The notes beneath the pieces were generated by a model. That model was not told the origin of the DNA. It saw nothing but the letters and a program-made list of their open reading frames with translations, and made no database searches. Below are positions 10,253-21,199 of a stretch of 64,000 bases of DNA, one piece after another. Every line of letters begins with the position of its first letter. Position 1 is the first letter of the stretch. The DNA is taken from assembly GCA_013146195.2 (NCBI GenBank), contig CM028377.1, positions 1,178,001 through 1,242,000 of the forward strand. Reading direction: 5' to 3'. Made by a program: the position numbers and the translations under genes. This DNA is from Codonopsis lanceolata (taxonomy: Eukaryota; Streptophyta; Magnoliopsida; Asterales; Campanulaceae).

Positions 10253-13200
10253 TCAATCATGTTGGCACATGCAATCAGGAGCAGGATATGTATAAATTGA
10301 CTGTTCTCCTTTCCTTATCCTGAGTTGCCCTGTCCTGTTTATGTGCCCTTCCTCCACTGCTTCTTGGAAGTCTGACCAACTCAAGCTCTTATTTAGAAAG
10401 AGTTGACCCAACAATGCCATGTTAGGTCTGATTGTCTTCAAATTGTTGAATGTTCGATGTCCGACCATTGCGTTGTGCATATTTCCGGGAGATGCAGAAA
10501 TGAAGATGTCACTGTGCATACTAACATAGTAATCAACCGCAGCTAATAAAGAAGCCTTCCCTTTTATTTGGGCCCTTTCTGCCCCAGAAGTCAAGCTCTT
10601 TTTGTCTTCCATCTGTGGAAATAACTTTCGTAAGGTTGAGATCCTAGCTTCCCCACCATAGACCTGGACATGCCAAATACCAAAATGTTAGAAAGAAATA
10701 GTAAATTCCAAAATTCATCTTTTGGACAAGGTTCCAGTAAAATGTGCAACCTTGTGGGAAGCAAGATATAGACGAGTAGTGTTGTCGAAGCCCAAGGCTG
10801 CTAGCAACAACCCAATTTCTTCTGGAGTCAATGGGCAACGCCCCTGATTCCTCAACTCCTCATCGGTAAACTGAGAATTAAGGACCCTTCCTTGCCAAAT
10901 TGTCTGTCGGTATTTAGCTAGGGCCAGCCTTTCAGCTTTACCCCCACCAAAGTCACAGGCTGAATGGGCAGCCATATCCTGAAAAGCGATCAGCACAAGA
11001 ATGAGTAATCGACTACATGCTACCAAAACTCTTACAGTATATTAGAAGATTGCAAAAACATCTTATAATATAAATTTTGAAACGAGTTCATGGAAAAGGT
11101 ATCCAAACAAGGGCTAAAATTACCAAAAAGAAAAAACATTAAGCTAGGTCAATTCCATCCGGAATTTTGCCTCATCACACAATTCTCAGTATATGGGTTC
11201 CAGTAATTAAAAGCAGGACACAAATAAATTCATGGAAATATTTCAAGAAGCAGAACACACCTTGTCAAAGCGAAGGTGGAGGACCACAAACTTCCCTGCT
11301 CCTTCTCTGCCATTTGAATCAGTAATTGGTCTAAGATACTTAGAACCAACTACATCACTTTCCCCAGGAGTACGAAGGCGACTGACTAGTGCATCTCCAA
11401 GAGCTCTAACATGAGGAACAAAAGCTAATGCTTCGAAGTTGGCCTTGCAACGCAGTCGCTGGATATCCGCGGACATGTTGTCAAAAGCCAGTCGGTGCGA
11501 GAACGGTGAAATTGCGGCTATACCATAACTGGGTCATAACAAAATATTGAAAACACAATTCAGGACAGGGAGTTCTTTCTTTTTCTTTGTTAAGTTTCTA
11601 ATTATTAGTTTAATCAAGATATTTACTGATTGAAGAGAACATAATGATAAAGCAATGAAAATCTCAAAAACTTCCTAAAATGCTTTCATAAAATCTAACA
11701 ACTTAAGCCTTCTACTTTAAGGATACAACGTATTGTATAAGTAATGAAAAAACCTCATTGGTAATGCACATCCCCAAAGGGAAAATAGAAGACGTGATTG
11801 GCATTTAATGTACAGACCCTAAGAATTAGGAATTGTATTATGAATGTTGCTCTTAAGCGTGATATACATTGTTGAGCCCTTATTCTAACAGCTTAAGCTT
11901 TTAGATGAGTTGGTTACTTGAATATGTTTGTGTATCTCTCCACGTGTGAACGGGTCACACGTGAGGGGGAGTGTTAAGTGTGATATACATTGTTGAGCTC
12001 CTTTCTAACGGCTCAAGCTTTTAGATGAGTTGGTAACTTAACAGTTGCCGAGCAGGAAAAGGATGTCCTACACGCTCTTATGAAGCACCCTTCACACAAA
12101 ACACAATTAATATTCAGTTGAACTTCAAATCCAACATGCAAAGGTGTCTAAAAACAGTAAGGATCTATATTGAGATGATAAAACATTGGCTATTAGGCTA
12201 ACACGTGGCATTATGCTCCCCATTTTAACTAACGAAATCCGTAAAAACAACCCTCCAATACTCGACCAATTACCTGAACTGGAGATTCAAGACAAATCCA
12301 GATAGAGCAAGATTGTGAATAACATTCAATCAAGCACTAAAATGCAGATAGGCTGGTAGAAGTTATATGAGATCAGTATCCATAGCTAAAAATCTTTTAA
12401 AAAGAAACATCTTCCATGCATGTTGCCCAATGCCAAGTCCATGCAACAAAATTCAACTCAACTCAATTTAGCCTTAATCTCAATCACTTGTGAATAACAT
12501 TCAATCAAGCACTAAAATGCAGATAGGCTGGTAGAAGTTATATGAGATCAGTATCCATAGCTAAAAATCTTTTAAAAAGAAACATCTTCCATGCATGTTG
12601 CCCAATGCCAGTCCATGCAACAAAATTCAACTCAACCCAATTTAGCCTTAATCTCAATCACTTGGGGTCAGCTACATGAATCCTTTTCTGTCATTCTCAA
12701 TTCAGTCCAAAGCACGGTCATCACACAAGCCACACTCAAGAATAATACCTCACCTAGGGATGTGACACCCCTTACTTATCGGCAACACCCCAAGGGTGGG
12801 GGGCAACATGTCTCATACATGTGATTTCCAAGCATTGTTTTGATTCATGTTCACAGTGATCTCACAAAGTTTTGTGAAAGTTTTATGAAGGGTGTCAGGT
12901 TACGGAACACAACACTCCTTTGCAAGGCCAGAGTTCTTGCAACAAGAATTGTCAATCCACCAAAAAGCATTTGAAATTCACTCCAACCAATTTCGCAAAA
13001 GATTCCGATGCAGAATGCAAAAACGCAACAAAAGGAATTGGTATTCAAGTGTTGTTGGGATACTTTGTATTACTGTTTAGAGATAACCTAATTGTGATTA
13101 GTATATTAGGTTATTATTAGTTGTCTACGAATATTTTAGTCACTAGATTACTAGGTGTATTATTGGTACATTGAATTAACGGCATAGATGTGGTAGAATT

Positions 13201-16138
13201 AAGGTGTTAGTCAGTACTATAAATAGTGATGTACTCCGTTCAACTTGAATTTTATTTGAGAGCTTAATGCTTTGTACCCTATGGGTATTGTGGAATTCCA
13301 TGTGAGATTGAAGCACTAATAGTTTGCAGAATAGCTGATCCTTTGCAAAGGTGATATTCGTAATGCAACTGTAGATTGGGACCTCCGTGTCCCATTCCTC
13401 ATCAGACTCATTCCCTGATTGTAAAATAATGCATCTAATTCAGTTCAAGCTACGGGATTCAGAAATAAGTCAATTCTCAAATTTCTTCACTTACCCCTTA
13501 AAAGAAACAGATGCATATGCTAGATGATGTAATCGAAAGGATAATGTGCAAGAGTTGGGAGTAGGGAGTCGACTGTAAATACAAACCTCTCTAGGATAGG
13601 CAACACATTATCCAGATACCAATTTGCCGAAGCATGAAGTGGGGCGGTTTTAATTCTGGTAGCTCGAATGGCCGAGGCATAATACTCCCTTGTGCTCCAT
13701 GCGTATTCCTCAGGCAACTCCGTGACTATAGAGATATCATCCTTTAATACATTGATAAAGTGATCCAGGTCAAAAATATCCATGAATGAGCTGCAGGATA
13801 GGAGAAGTTGAAATGAACAAAGGTGATTGCCTTTCATGTTGAATATCATTTTTACAAAAAATAATTTAAGTGTAGGCTTTTTCGTTTTTTGGCCCTTAGG
13901 TGGCATGGGAAGAGATTGAACTTGAGACCTCAAACTTAGTGAAGCCAGGTCCACCACTAGACACATCGCTTAGTGTGAATGGAAAGTAGGTATATATGTA
14001 CGTATTATTATAAAGCCTAAATATTACATTACTACAGAAGAATTGCTTGCGCACCTTGAATCTTGCCAAACAGCATTCACTTCAAGATATGGGACCACAA
14101 GTGTTGCATTCAGAATTTTAGCAAGAGCAACTGCATCACATATCTGTTTGAAGAGAAAATAAAGAACATGAAAATATAACGAGGACATAATCGTAAATGA
14201 AATTAACTATTAGCATCTCTCTATTAAACTTCTTCATTAACATCTGCATAACATACCCCCATTCTCTGCTGGTTCAATCCTCCGTCAAGGAAGACCTGGA
14301 TATATCCATGAGATTCTGGAAGTGCTGCTTGAAATAATGAATGAATCCATTAGTGAACTAAATTACATGACACAAACCCGCACTGGCTAAACATAAACAT
14401 TTATCATTATTCAGAAAATCCTTGAACATCTACACAACCTTCAATTACCATATTTGTAATCACTTACCAGAGGTGGAGGTAGATTCAACACAGGGTTTCC
14501 ATCCTTGGTTGGCCAAAGGCGTCCAGAGATCAGACCGCTGTCCATCCGGCTGTACAAGGAAAAAGGTTTAAAATTATGCAGAATATTTACAGCTTGGAAA
14601 AGAACTTGTTAAGTTAATGCATTAGCAAATTCAATTAACTCAAACTCACAGCTTGGTGTTGTATTGCACTCTTAAGCAAACGTGAGTGCCTAGGCTTCGG
14701 TGCATTCCATTCCTGTGCAAGAAGATCAGACCATAAGATATTGAAGCACTTTTAGCGCCTTGAATTCAACATCAACAAACACGGTTACCATATTCTCACT
14801 AATTAGAAAACAAACATGTGGATAAGTGATCAATGGAAAGATACCATCTGATAGGCAAAACCTCTAATTCATAATTCAATAAGTGGGGCACGTTATGTGT
14901 TTGCTAGTCTCAAAATCTGACTTCTTTGCATAACTCACGTGGGAGCAAGTTGTTTCTCTGTGTTTCTTCAGCACTATATTTGCATAAAATTTTATTACGT
15001 AACCCCCTAAAAGCATTATTCATTTGTCTTTGATTTTCTCTATGCACCTTCAAATAGTAAAAACATGTGGAATCTGTACAACAATACCCTTCCCCACCCA
15101 CCACGCCCCCTCCCCCAACCAAGGGCTCTAAAAAAAAGTTTCAAATTTCACAAGAGTTGTCAGACTACCTAACACAACCTCCTTTATCCGGAAGGACTCT
15201 AAGCTCAACATAGAGGGCTCTTCCCCAAAAATATATGAAGGACAGAAATTTGGGTTCTCGCATGTTTGTTAAAAAACCAGCTATGTCTTGGGCAAGATAA
15301 TAAGAGCATGAAAGTAGTAGCTTCAACTCTCCAAAAAAATACATTAATAGGTAGTACTAACTACTAAGTACAACATAATCAAAACTAATTTAACTAAGGA
15401 TCACTTGTCTGCCATCCGTTGTTTATTCTTTTTCCTTTCTTAGAATCCTAAACCAAGAAACTATTTAACCCATAATCATTAGGGCTACAAAATTCTCTCT
15501 TTTGACAATTTAACCACCAAAAGAGGCAATTCCTATTTTGCTATATTGGGCATCAACCTGTCTTTAGCAATAATCTCTAAAATTGGTTGCCCTTCATCAT
15601 ATATAGACACATAGATTAATCAAGGAATACAAAGTAACTGAGAATTATACCCAGAAATGAAAAACAACCGAAGTCAAAGAAATAATAAAACATACCCATT
15701 AAGTCATACAAGGCCTAGTTTCTATCAAATCAAATTTAAAACCTTTACAACAAAAGGGAAGACATGAATTATTTAAGTAAATTACTCCAACTAACCCAAT
15801 ACCCACATTTTAAAACAGATAATAACGGGTAAATTTTCACTCTACAAACCAAATAGGGGGAGGAGGAGAGCAAAGAGAAAACCCAGATAATGTTTTCATC
15901 ACTCTCTATGAAAAAAGTGTTAAAAAAAAAAAAAAAAACACCCCCAGAGTGGTGAAAAGATTACGTATACAAAAATGGGAATCATGAAATTAGAGAGTAA
16001 AGAAAAGAGGTTTACCGACAAAGAGGAGGGGGAAGCGTGACCCAAAGGTATAAACAGGGTAGGGAAGAGAAGAGAGAGAAGCAGAACAGATCGAGCAGCA
16101 AGTGATACGCCGCCGTGATAGCGGTGGTGGAGCTTCAT
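10253..16138 (-). CDS. GDP-fucose protein O-fucosyltransferase family protein (nine exons, 511 aa)
   Basis: Exons on the minus strand: 16138-16016, 14712-14650, 14549-14468, 14324-14257, 14143-14055, 13790-13587, 11528-11261, 10978-10751, 10663-10253. All eight introns are GT-AG, phases agree, and the joined frame is open for 512 codons including the stop. Residues 11-32 are a hydrophobic signal anchor after a basic N-terminus, fitting a type II Golgi protein with a lumenal catalytic domain. Conserved family features are GGLNQQR at 104-110, WQDS/FMDIFD around 139-149, H294-L-R296-F (the basic residue of the fucosyltransferase motif), CPLTPEEIG in exon 8, and SDIFISASPGNMHNAMVGHR at 426-445. 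The C-terminus ends in a YPAPDCMC tail seen in plant members. Plant members act on cell-wall glycans or proteins; this clade's acceptor is not known to me, so no symbol is given. The start is the first ATG before the anchor. Intron 6 (2,058 bp) is expanded by insertions. Confidence 0.93.
11851..12043 (+). mobile_element. SMART-type miniature LTR retrotransposon (193 bp) in intron 6
   Basis: Two direct terminal repeats of about 72 bp (11,851-11,923 and 11,972-12,043) share GTGATATACATTGTTGAGC and AAGCTTTTAGATGAGTTGG. The better-kept right repeat begins TGTTAAGT and ends ACTTAACA, an LTR with short inverted ends. It is preceded directly by a purine tract (GTGAGGGGGAG), as expected before a 3' LTR. 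The 5-bp duplication GTTGC flanks the element (11,846-11,850 and 12,044-12,048). The 48-bp interior has no coding capacity and no clear primer site. The element is antisense to the host gene. Confidence 0.8.
12315..12663. repeat. Two-copy tandem duplication, about 175 bp unit, in intron 6
   Basis: The block starting GTGAATAACATTCAATCAAG at 12,315 recurs at 12,490, and both copies end TTAATCTCAATCACTT. I see one 1-base indel (CCAAGTCC versus CCAGTCC) and one substitution between copies, so the duplication is recent. It does not touch any exon or splice site. Confidence 0.9.
13050..13404 (+). repeat. Possible solo LTR (Copia-like) in intron 6
   Basis: The stretch starts TGTTGTTGGGATACTTTG, has a TATA-like ACTATAAATAGTGATG near 13,220, a T/G-rich transcript-like region, and ends TCCCATTCCTCATCA. 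This is the usual anatomy of a short Copia LTR. I could not find a clean 5-bp target duplication, so the boundaries are uncertain. Confidence 0.35.
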
Positions 16139-16743
16139 ATCAGTTTCTAGCTATTGCCGGTGGCGGCGGCGGCGGCGTCCGGTTGTCGGTGTAACTTTGA
16201 AGTAGGTTGAGTTGAGAATGAGAAAGAGAAAACTCCAAAATGAACCAAGAAGGCAAGAACCTTGATGGCTTGATTGATTGGAATTGTGGTTGGGAGTTGA
16301 AGTATAAATTGTACTACTAGTAAATAAATGAAACTAAATGGCATGAATTATGGGGAGAAAAGAAGAGAAAAAGGAAAGAAAGAAATAAAGAAAGTAAAAT
16401 CAGAGGCCTAGAAACACTACAAAGTGTTTAATGAGAGAGAAAGTTGAGGGAAAAGGGGTCCAGATCAGTCGTAGTGTAGGTACTAATAGCATCTCACATG
16501 GGGTCGCCTCTCTTTCTCTCTCTATCTTTCACACACACACAGAGTGATCTCTTTCAATCTCTTTCAGACACACACAAAAACACACAGTCACTGAGTAGGT
16601 TCACAGGAATGAAAAAAACCCATTATGGAATTATGGAGTATTATTATATTTATGAGGTACAATGGACAGCTGCTACGTATTGATTTGAGCTTCTGAACTT
16701 TTCTTTCCACAACTGAGTTAAAAAAGAGTAAAGGAGGGAGGGA

Positions 16744-16790
<47 letters not shown>

Positions 16791-16900
16791 CTTGATGAGA
16801 GAGGATCCATACATAACGGATAGAAGTCACCGACTGTTAAAAATTGTGGAATTTTCCAAACGTGTCATCATTTGGTTGATTTCCACCTCTCCCCCCACTC
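16139..16900 (-). promoter_or_regulatory. 5' leader and proximal promoter region of the O-fucosyltransferase gene
   Basis: Upstream of the start codon the minus strand is rich in CT and CA runs. A possible TATA element (AATTTATACTTC on the minus strand) lies near 16,303. A 65-codon frame on the minus strand (16,344-16,147) ends 8 bases before the main ATG; it begins upstream of that TATA, so it is probably not in the transcript. A (TG)n(GA)n microsatellite sits at 16,744-16,786. The transcription start cannot be fixed from sequence. Confidence 0.4.
16744..16786. repeat. (TG)n(GA)n microsatellite upstream of the gene
   Basis: About ten TG units run into about twelve GA units without interruption. 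Read on the gene's strand this is a CT/CA tract, common in plant 5' leaders and promoters. Confidence 0.95.
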
Positions 16901-17884
16901 TCCGTCCCGCTTTCTCGTAATTTGTTACGATTTTGCGCTACTAAGTTTTTAAGTCTTTCATTTCAGTCCTCTATGTTTGAAAAGTTCTGCTTTGGGCATA
17001 CCAATTTCTGTTAGTTTTTTCTGCTTTTCTTAATTTTTATTTTTGTGGAAAATATCTAAAAATCAAATGAGAAAATAACGGTAAAACAACATTTTACTTA
17101 TTAAGGATTAAATTCTCTTTCACAAGGTTAACTTGGTATTACAGTTAAATATTTTAATGTCAGCTTTTCTTTTGCAAACTGTCTAAACCATTGGGGAATC
17201 GTTGCTATTTGGCCAAACCTTGGGGGAGGTCTCAGAATTAACCCCATGTATCATTGGCTCACAATAATATAAAGCCAATAAGAGGATAAAGAACACCTGT
17301 CAATTTTTTATATTTTTATTAAAAGATATTTATGAGTTCAAAAAAAATACTAAATTAAAAGATATTTATAATAGAAGTTACTTTGGAAACTACCGTACAA
17401 TTTAATACCATGGAGTCCGTGAGTCCCTATAACACATTAATCTCGACTTATTTATTTTAGATTTTAACTTATGTAGTCATCATTTTTTATATCAATCATT
17501 CATCATGTCATTGTATCTCAATAATGGTTGAGATGAGAAGTGGATGAATGGTAGAGAGTGATTTCTAAAAATTATATTTCATCTCCTATTCCATCGTCGG
17601 ATTCTTACCACGTGTTAATAAGAAATCTTCACAAAAGGAAATATTGAGCTAGATTTCACATATTTTTATTGTTATGGAAACACAATCAATTTAGTGATTG
17701 ATTTTGTTTATTCACGATTGACACGTAATCCGTGAAAATCCCTTTAATTTTAATAGATGATCTGGACCCTCTCTTTTGGTTAAAATGAAAAAAACACACA
17801 CACACACACACCAATATAAATTAAGAACTAGAAATCAAAAGATCATAGTAATCTCTAAGAATCATTAAATTTTCTCCCTTTCAT
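16901..17884. other. Intergenic, no gene seen
   Basis: AT-rich sequence with a (CA)n run at about 17,793-17,811 and no reading frame longer than chance. No transposon termini were recognised. Confidence 0.5.
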
Positions 17885-18290
17885 CATAGACTTTGGTCAC
17901 GAAATCAACAACTTTGTTTGTTTCACGCATGATGTGCTTGATGTTGATCTTTGTGTGATGCAAGAGCAAGTTTGTAGTCTACCACAAGAGGGGCTGGTGG
18001 TCCGGTGGAGGGTTGACGTTTCTAAGGCTGTTCACCGCCATTAGCGAGTCCGATTCTACCACAATTTTCTTTCCTTGAATGCTTCTAATAATTCACGGAC
18101 GGACCCGGATACATGGTCATGGCTGTATTTCAGGCAATTATGCATCTTTCCATAAAAAGTAAAAAACCACAAACCCATTCCCCTAGTTTCGTTCCATGTC
18201 ACTCTTCCATTTCCTAATCTTATTCCATCTTTGCAGCTGGCATATGTATTCAAGTTCAAAGTATTGCAACAAGACAACACCAATAAGTCC
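17885..18290 (-). pseudogene. RNase-H-like (RVT_3) domain relic of a non-LTR retroelement
   Basis: On the minus strand, residues LNTYASCKDGIRLGNGRVTW (18,252-18,193) resemble the start of the plant RVT_3 RNase H domain, which normally reads LN-x-DGS near its first catalytic Asp; here the Asp position is Tyr. After a frame change, IVVESDSLMAVNSLR (about 18,060-18,010) matches the second acidic motif, and HIMRETNKVVDFV (about 17,930-17,890) matches the terminal H-x-x-RE-x-N-x-x-(A)D motif. At least one frameshift and an internal stop make it non-functional. Upstream reverse transcriptase is not visible, so this is an isolated 3' piece. Confidence 0.7.
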
Positions 18291-18519
18291 TTCCAGCGTT
18301 AGAAATATTGGTTTTTCACACCTGTATCTGTATGATGTTGTTGTATTTCCAAGGCCCACTTAATATCTCATGAATATCTACTAGTATGGAGTCCTTTTTC
18401 TTTTATCAAAGGTTCCCAATACATTTTTATAAAAATTAAGAGCTTTCGGGAAAAATAAAATCCTACCAATCTGGGTTTTGTTTTATTAGAAAAAAATGAT
18501 TATTTTTTAGATCAAGATT

Positions 18520-18987
18520 TGTTTTATTGGATTGTGCTTGGTCCAATAGGTAGCCGTATACGTAGTTCGATTTTGTTTTGTTTAGGCCAAAACTATGAGT
18601 TGAACCACTCATTATTGGTTTAAAATTTTCAAATCAAACCAAATCGAATAAGGATTGGAATCGAACCACTCGGTTCGGTTTTTTTGTTTATATAAATTAT
18701 TTTTAATCAAATTAACCAACATTAATAATAACAATAAAAATTAAATTTTAATTTGGAATTAATATCAAACATTATAAAATAACCAATTAAAAGTATATAA
18801 TCATAAATAAGACAATGTCTCAAAATAATCATAAATAAAACAATGTCTCAAAAAAACATATTGTAAATAAAACAAAGCAAATTCCAAAATAAATACAAAT
18901 AATCGAAGAAATAAAAGTTCTCCAACAATTTATATTTAGTTTAGTTTAGTAAATAATATAAATATAAATAAATATATATATATATAA

Positions 18988-19052
<65 letters not shown>

Positions 19053-19310
19053 AACGGTATAATCTTTCTATTGATTGAACCACATATTTATATAAAAGAA
19101 TACAATTAAGGTTACACAAGAAGTGTGATACAAGAATCTTTTACAAGGTAGGATTTACAATAAGGAAAGAATTACACAAGGAAAGGAATTATACAAGATA
19201 AGTAAATAACTAAACCAAAAACTGAACCGTATTGAACCAAAAACTAAACCAAACCAACTGATTTGATTTGATTTTGTTCGATTTTATGGTTCCGTAATTC
19301 AGACATAAAC
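18520..19310. repeat. Dispersed repeat with GGTTTGGTTCGGTT-type ends
   Basis: The left part has AAACCAAATCGAATAAGG and the CGGTTCGGTTTTTTTGTTTA motif. The interior is TATAAATTATTTTTAATCAA and AAAATTAAATTTTAATTTGG, and the right part is CCAAACCAACTGATTTGATT. Essentially the same parts occur at 32,270-32,845. This is the pattern of non-autonomous hAT-like elements in plants, but no target duplication could be defined. An (AT)n run at 18,971-19,048 sits inside it. Confidence 0.5.
18971..19048. repeat. (AT)n microsatellite
   Basis: A run of AT with a few AAT interruptions at its left side, about 78 bp, inside the dispersed repeat above. Confidence 0.95.
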
Positions 19311-19589
19311 CCCAGCCAACAACTACCAATAGACACGTTGGCATAGCAAAGAGTTTGCGGGGGAAGGCAGAGTACTTAGGGAGGAGGAGAGTTATCCCCG
19401 TGCAGAGCTGTTTACCGTCATTACATTACAAATTGAAAGGGAAAAAAATAACAAAACATAAAACTTTATTAATAGACTCACAATAAGAGACATTTCACAT
19501 GTTTTAAAAGTGATTTTATCTCAACAAGTGATGGAGGCGCACACAATATTTGTACGTAATAGATAGTCTGGACTTTTCCCTCAATATTA

Positions 19590-19767
19590 ATATTAAGGGG
19601 GAATGGTATTATTAGCGTCCTCACTTTAAAAAATTGAGATTAACATTTTCAATCTCAAAATTATCCTCAATATACAAATGAGGATTAATAAAGAGAACAT
19701 TAATAATATTGAGATAAATAATAATGAGATTAATAATGTTGTTTATCCAACTAAACAAGAAAGAGTC
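19590..19767. mobile_element. Half copy of the Tourist-like MITE
   Basis: The sequence GGTATTATTAGCGTCCTCAC, then AAATTGAGATTAACATTT and TTATCCAACTAAACAAGA, matches in inverse orientation the interior and one end of the 300-bp MITE at 20,230-20,529. The other terminus is absent. Confidence 0.6.
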
Positions 19768-19794
19768 CAATTAATCCCTCTCCTTTAATATATA

Positions 19795-19941
19795 CTCCCA
19801 CCATCTCAAAAACAAAATTGCGCTTTAAAAAATAGTAGTATAACTAGTATGATTTGAAAAAGGTACAAAAAAATAAAATTTTAAATTTTAAAAGTTTTAC
19901 TTGTCAAACGAAACTATTTATTTGAGATAGACTAATAGTAG
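19795..19941. mobile_element. Degenerate Stowaway-like MITE, 147 bp
   Basis: It starts CTCCCACCATCTCAAA and ends TTTGAGATAG...TAGTAG, with TA at both sides. The termini are weaker matches to the Stowaway consensus than at 875 or 29,258, so this is a decayed or divergent copy. Confidence 0.55.
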
Positions 19942-20229
19942 TATAGATATCTCAATGTAAGTTTAACAAGACCATGCTATGTATACTGCTTCAAGTTGAG
20001 TGGTGGATCTATGAATTTTTCTAGGTGGGGGCATAATGTATTCACTAGTTTCATAATTTCAAACACTTTAAAACCAAATTTCTTATTTCTTAAAGCTTAA
20101 AAGTAGATAGCATTTTAAAAACTATTTTTTTTCAAAGTTCCCTCAATTTGTCTAATTCAAGTGGAGATCTAAATAAGTAAACAAAATATATAGCATAAAC
20201 CAATCAATTTTATCTACTTTGAAACCTTA

Positions 20230-20529
20230 GGTCTTGTTTGGTAGTCAGATAAGGATAAGTAGTATTATTAACCTCAGTACTATTAGTACCCTCGCAATTA
20301 ATCATCACTTGTATATCGGGGGTAGTTTTGAGATTATAAATATTAATCTCAATTTTTTTTAGTGAAGGCGCTAATAATATCACCCTCTCCCTTGGTATTA
20401 ATAGCGAGGGGATAATGAATTTATCTGGATAACTCGTGCTATTAGTCCCGACCACCTATTGTGTGCCAAACATCAAACAACTCGGCTTATTAATCATATC
20501 TGACATTAATTCTGACTACCAAACGACAC
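20230..20529. mobile_element. Tourist-like MITE (PIF/Harbinger-derived), 300 bp
   Basis: The left end is GGTCTTGTTTGGTAGTCAG and the right end is CTGACTACCAAACGACAC, imperfect inverted repeats. Both sides carry TTA (20,227-20,229 and 20,530-20,532), the 3-bp duplication of PIF/Harbinger elements. No coding capacity; the small frames inside are chance. Confidence 0.85.
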
Positions 20530-20706
20530 TTAAAAGTTCAAATTTAATAATACATGCTCAATATCTTGTTTCAATAGATAAACTCGTCTCATTTCCAACA
20601 TTATGTATCAAACCTATAACATAAATTTCAATATTTTACCATCAATTTTTTAAGTTTTGGACTAAATAAAAATGAAGAGGCAAATGGTAGCCTTCTAATT
20701 TTTCCA

Positions 20707-20722
20707 ATAAATAAATAAATAA

Positions 20723-20771
<49 letters not shown>
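20707..20771. repeat. (AAAT)n(AT)n microsatellite
   Basis: Several AAAT units pass into about 22 AT units. Confidence 0.95.
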
Positions 20772-20773
<2 letters not shown>

Positions 20774-21199
20774 CAACCATGGCTCCAAAACTTGTTTTCC
20801 TACATCATATCATCAAACTTATCAGAAAAATCAACTATTTGGACCCCAAAAATTAATGCCCTAATTTCAGATTAAAAATAAGAGAAGATAGAGATTACTG
20901 CTTACCACAAATTATTTAAAGAACTAGCAAATAGGAGAATTAATATCACTCAATTATTGAAGAGTGTAAGTAAATTTTGGGGAGCTTTCAAAGCGGCAGC
21001 TAATGCCGTCGCAAGGGAATGTGCTAGGGATTTGTTACTTACTTTTAGCTTTAAAAAAAATTGTTGAGCGAGGTCACGTTGATCTGCCACCGTTCAAAAT
21101 TTCAACCTACGTAGATAGCCTTAGTTTATAAGCTAACAACGTAACAATTTAAAAAAAATTGAATGTTTTCAATTGCAACATTTAGAATACACTTTGAGT

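Noticed and set aside
9796..10323. 175-codon plus-strand frame
   Set aside because: Runs antisense into the last exon of the O-fucosyltransferase gene and shows no domain; a chance frame.
13050..13404. Clean solo LTR with target duplication
   Set aside because: The LTR-like anatomy is kept as a low-confidence feature, but no convincing 5-bp duplication was found, so a firm call is not made.
16147..16344. 65-codon minus frame as a first exon of the O-fucosyltransferase gene
   Set aside because: It stops before the main ATG, and the main frame already begins with a typical basic N-terminus plus signal anchor.
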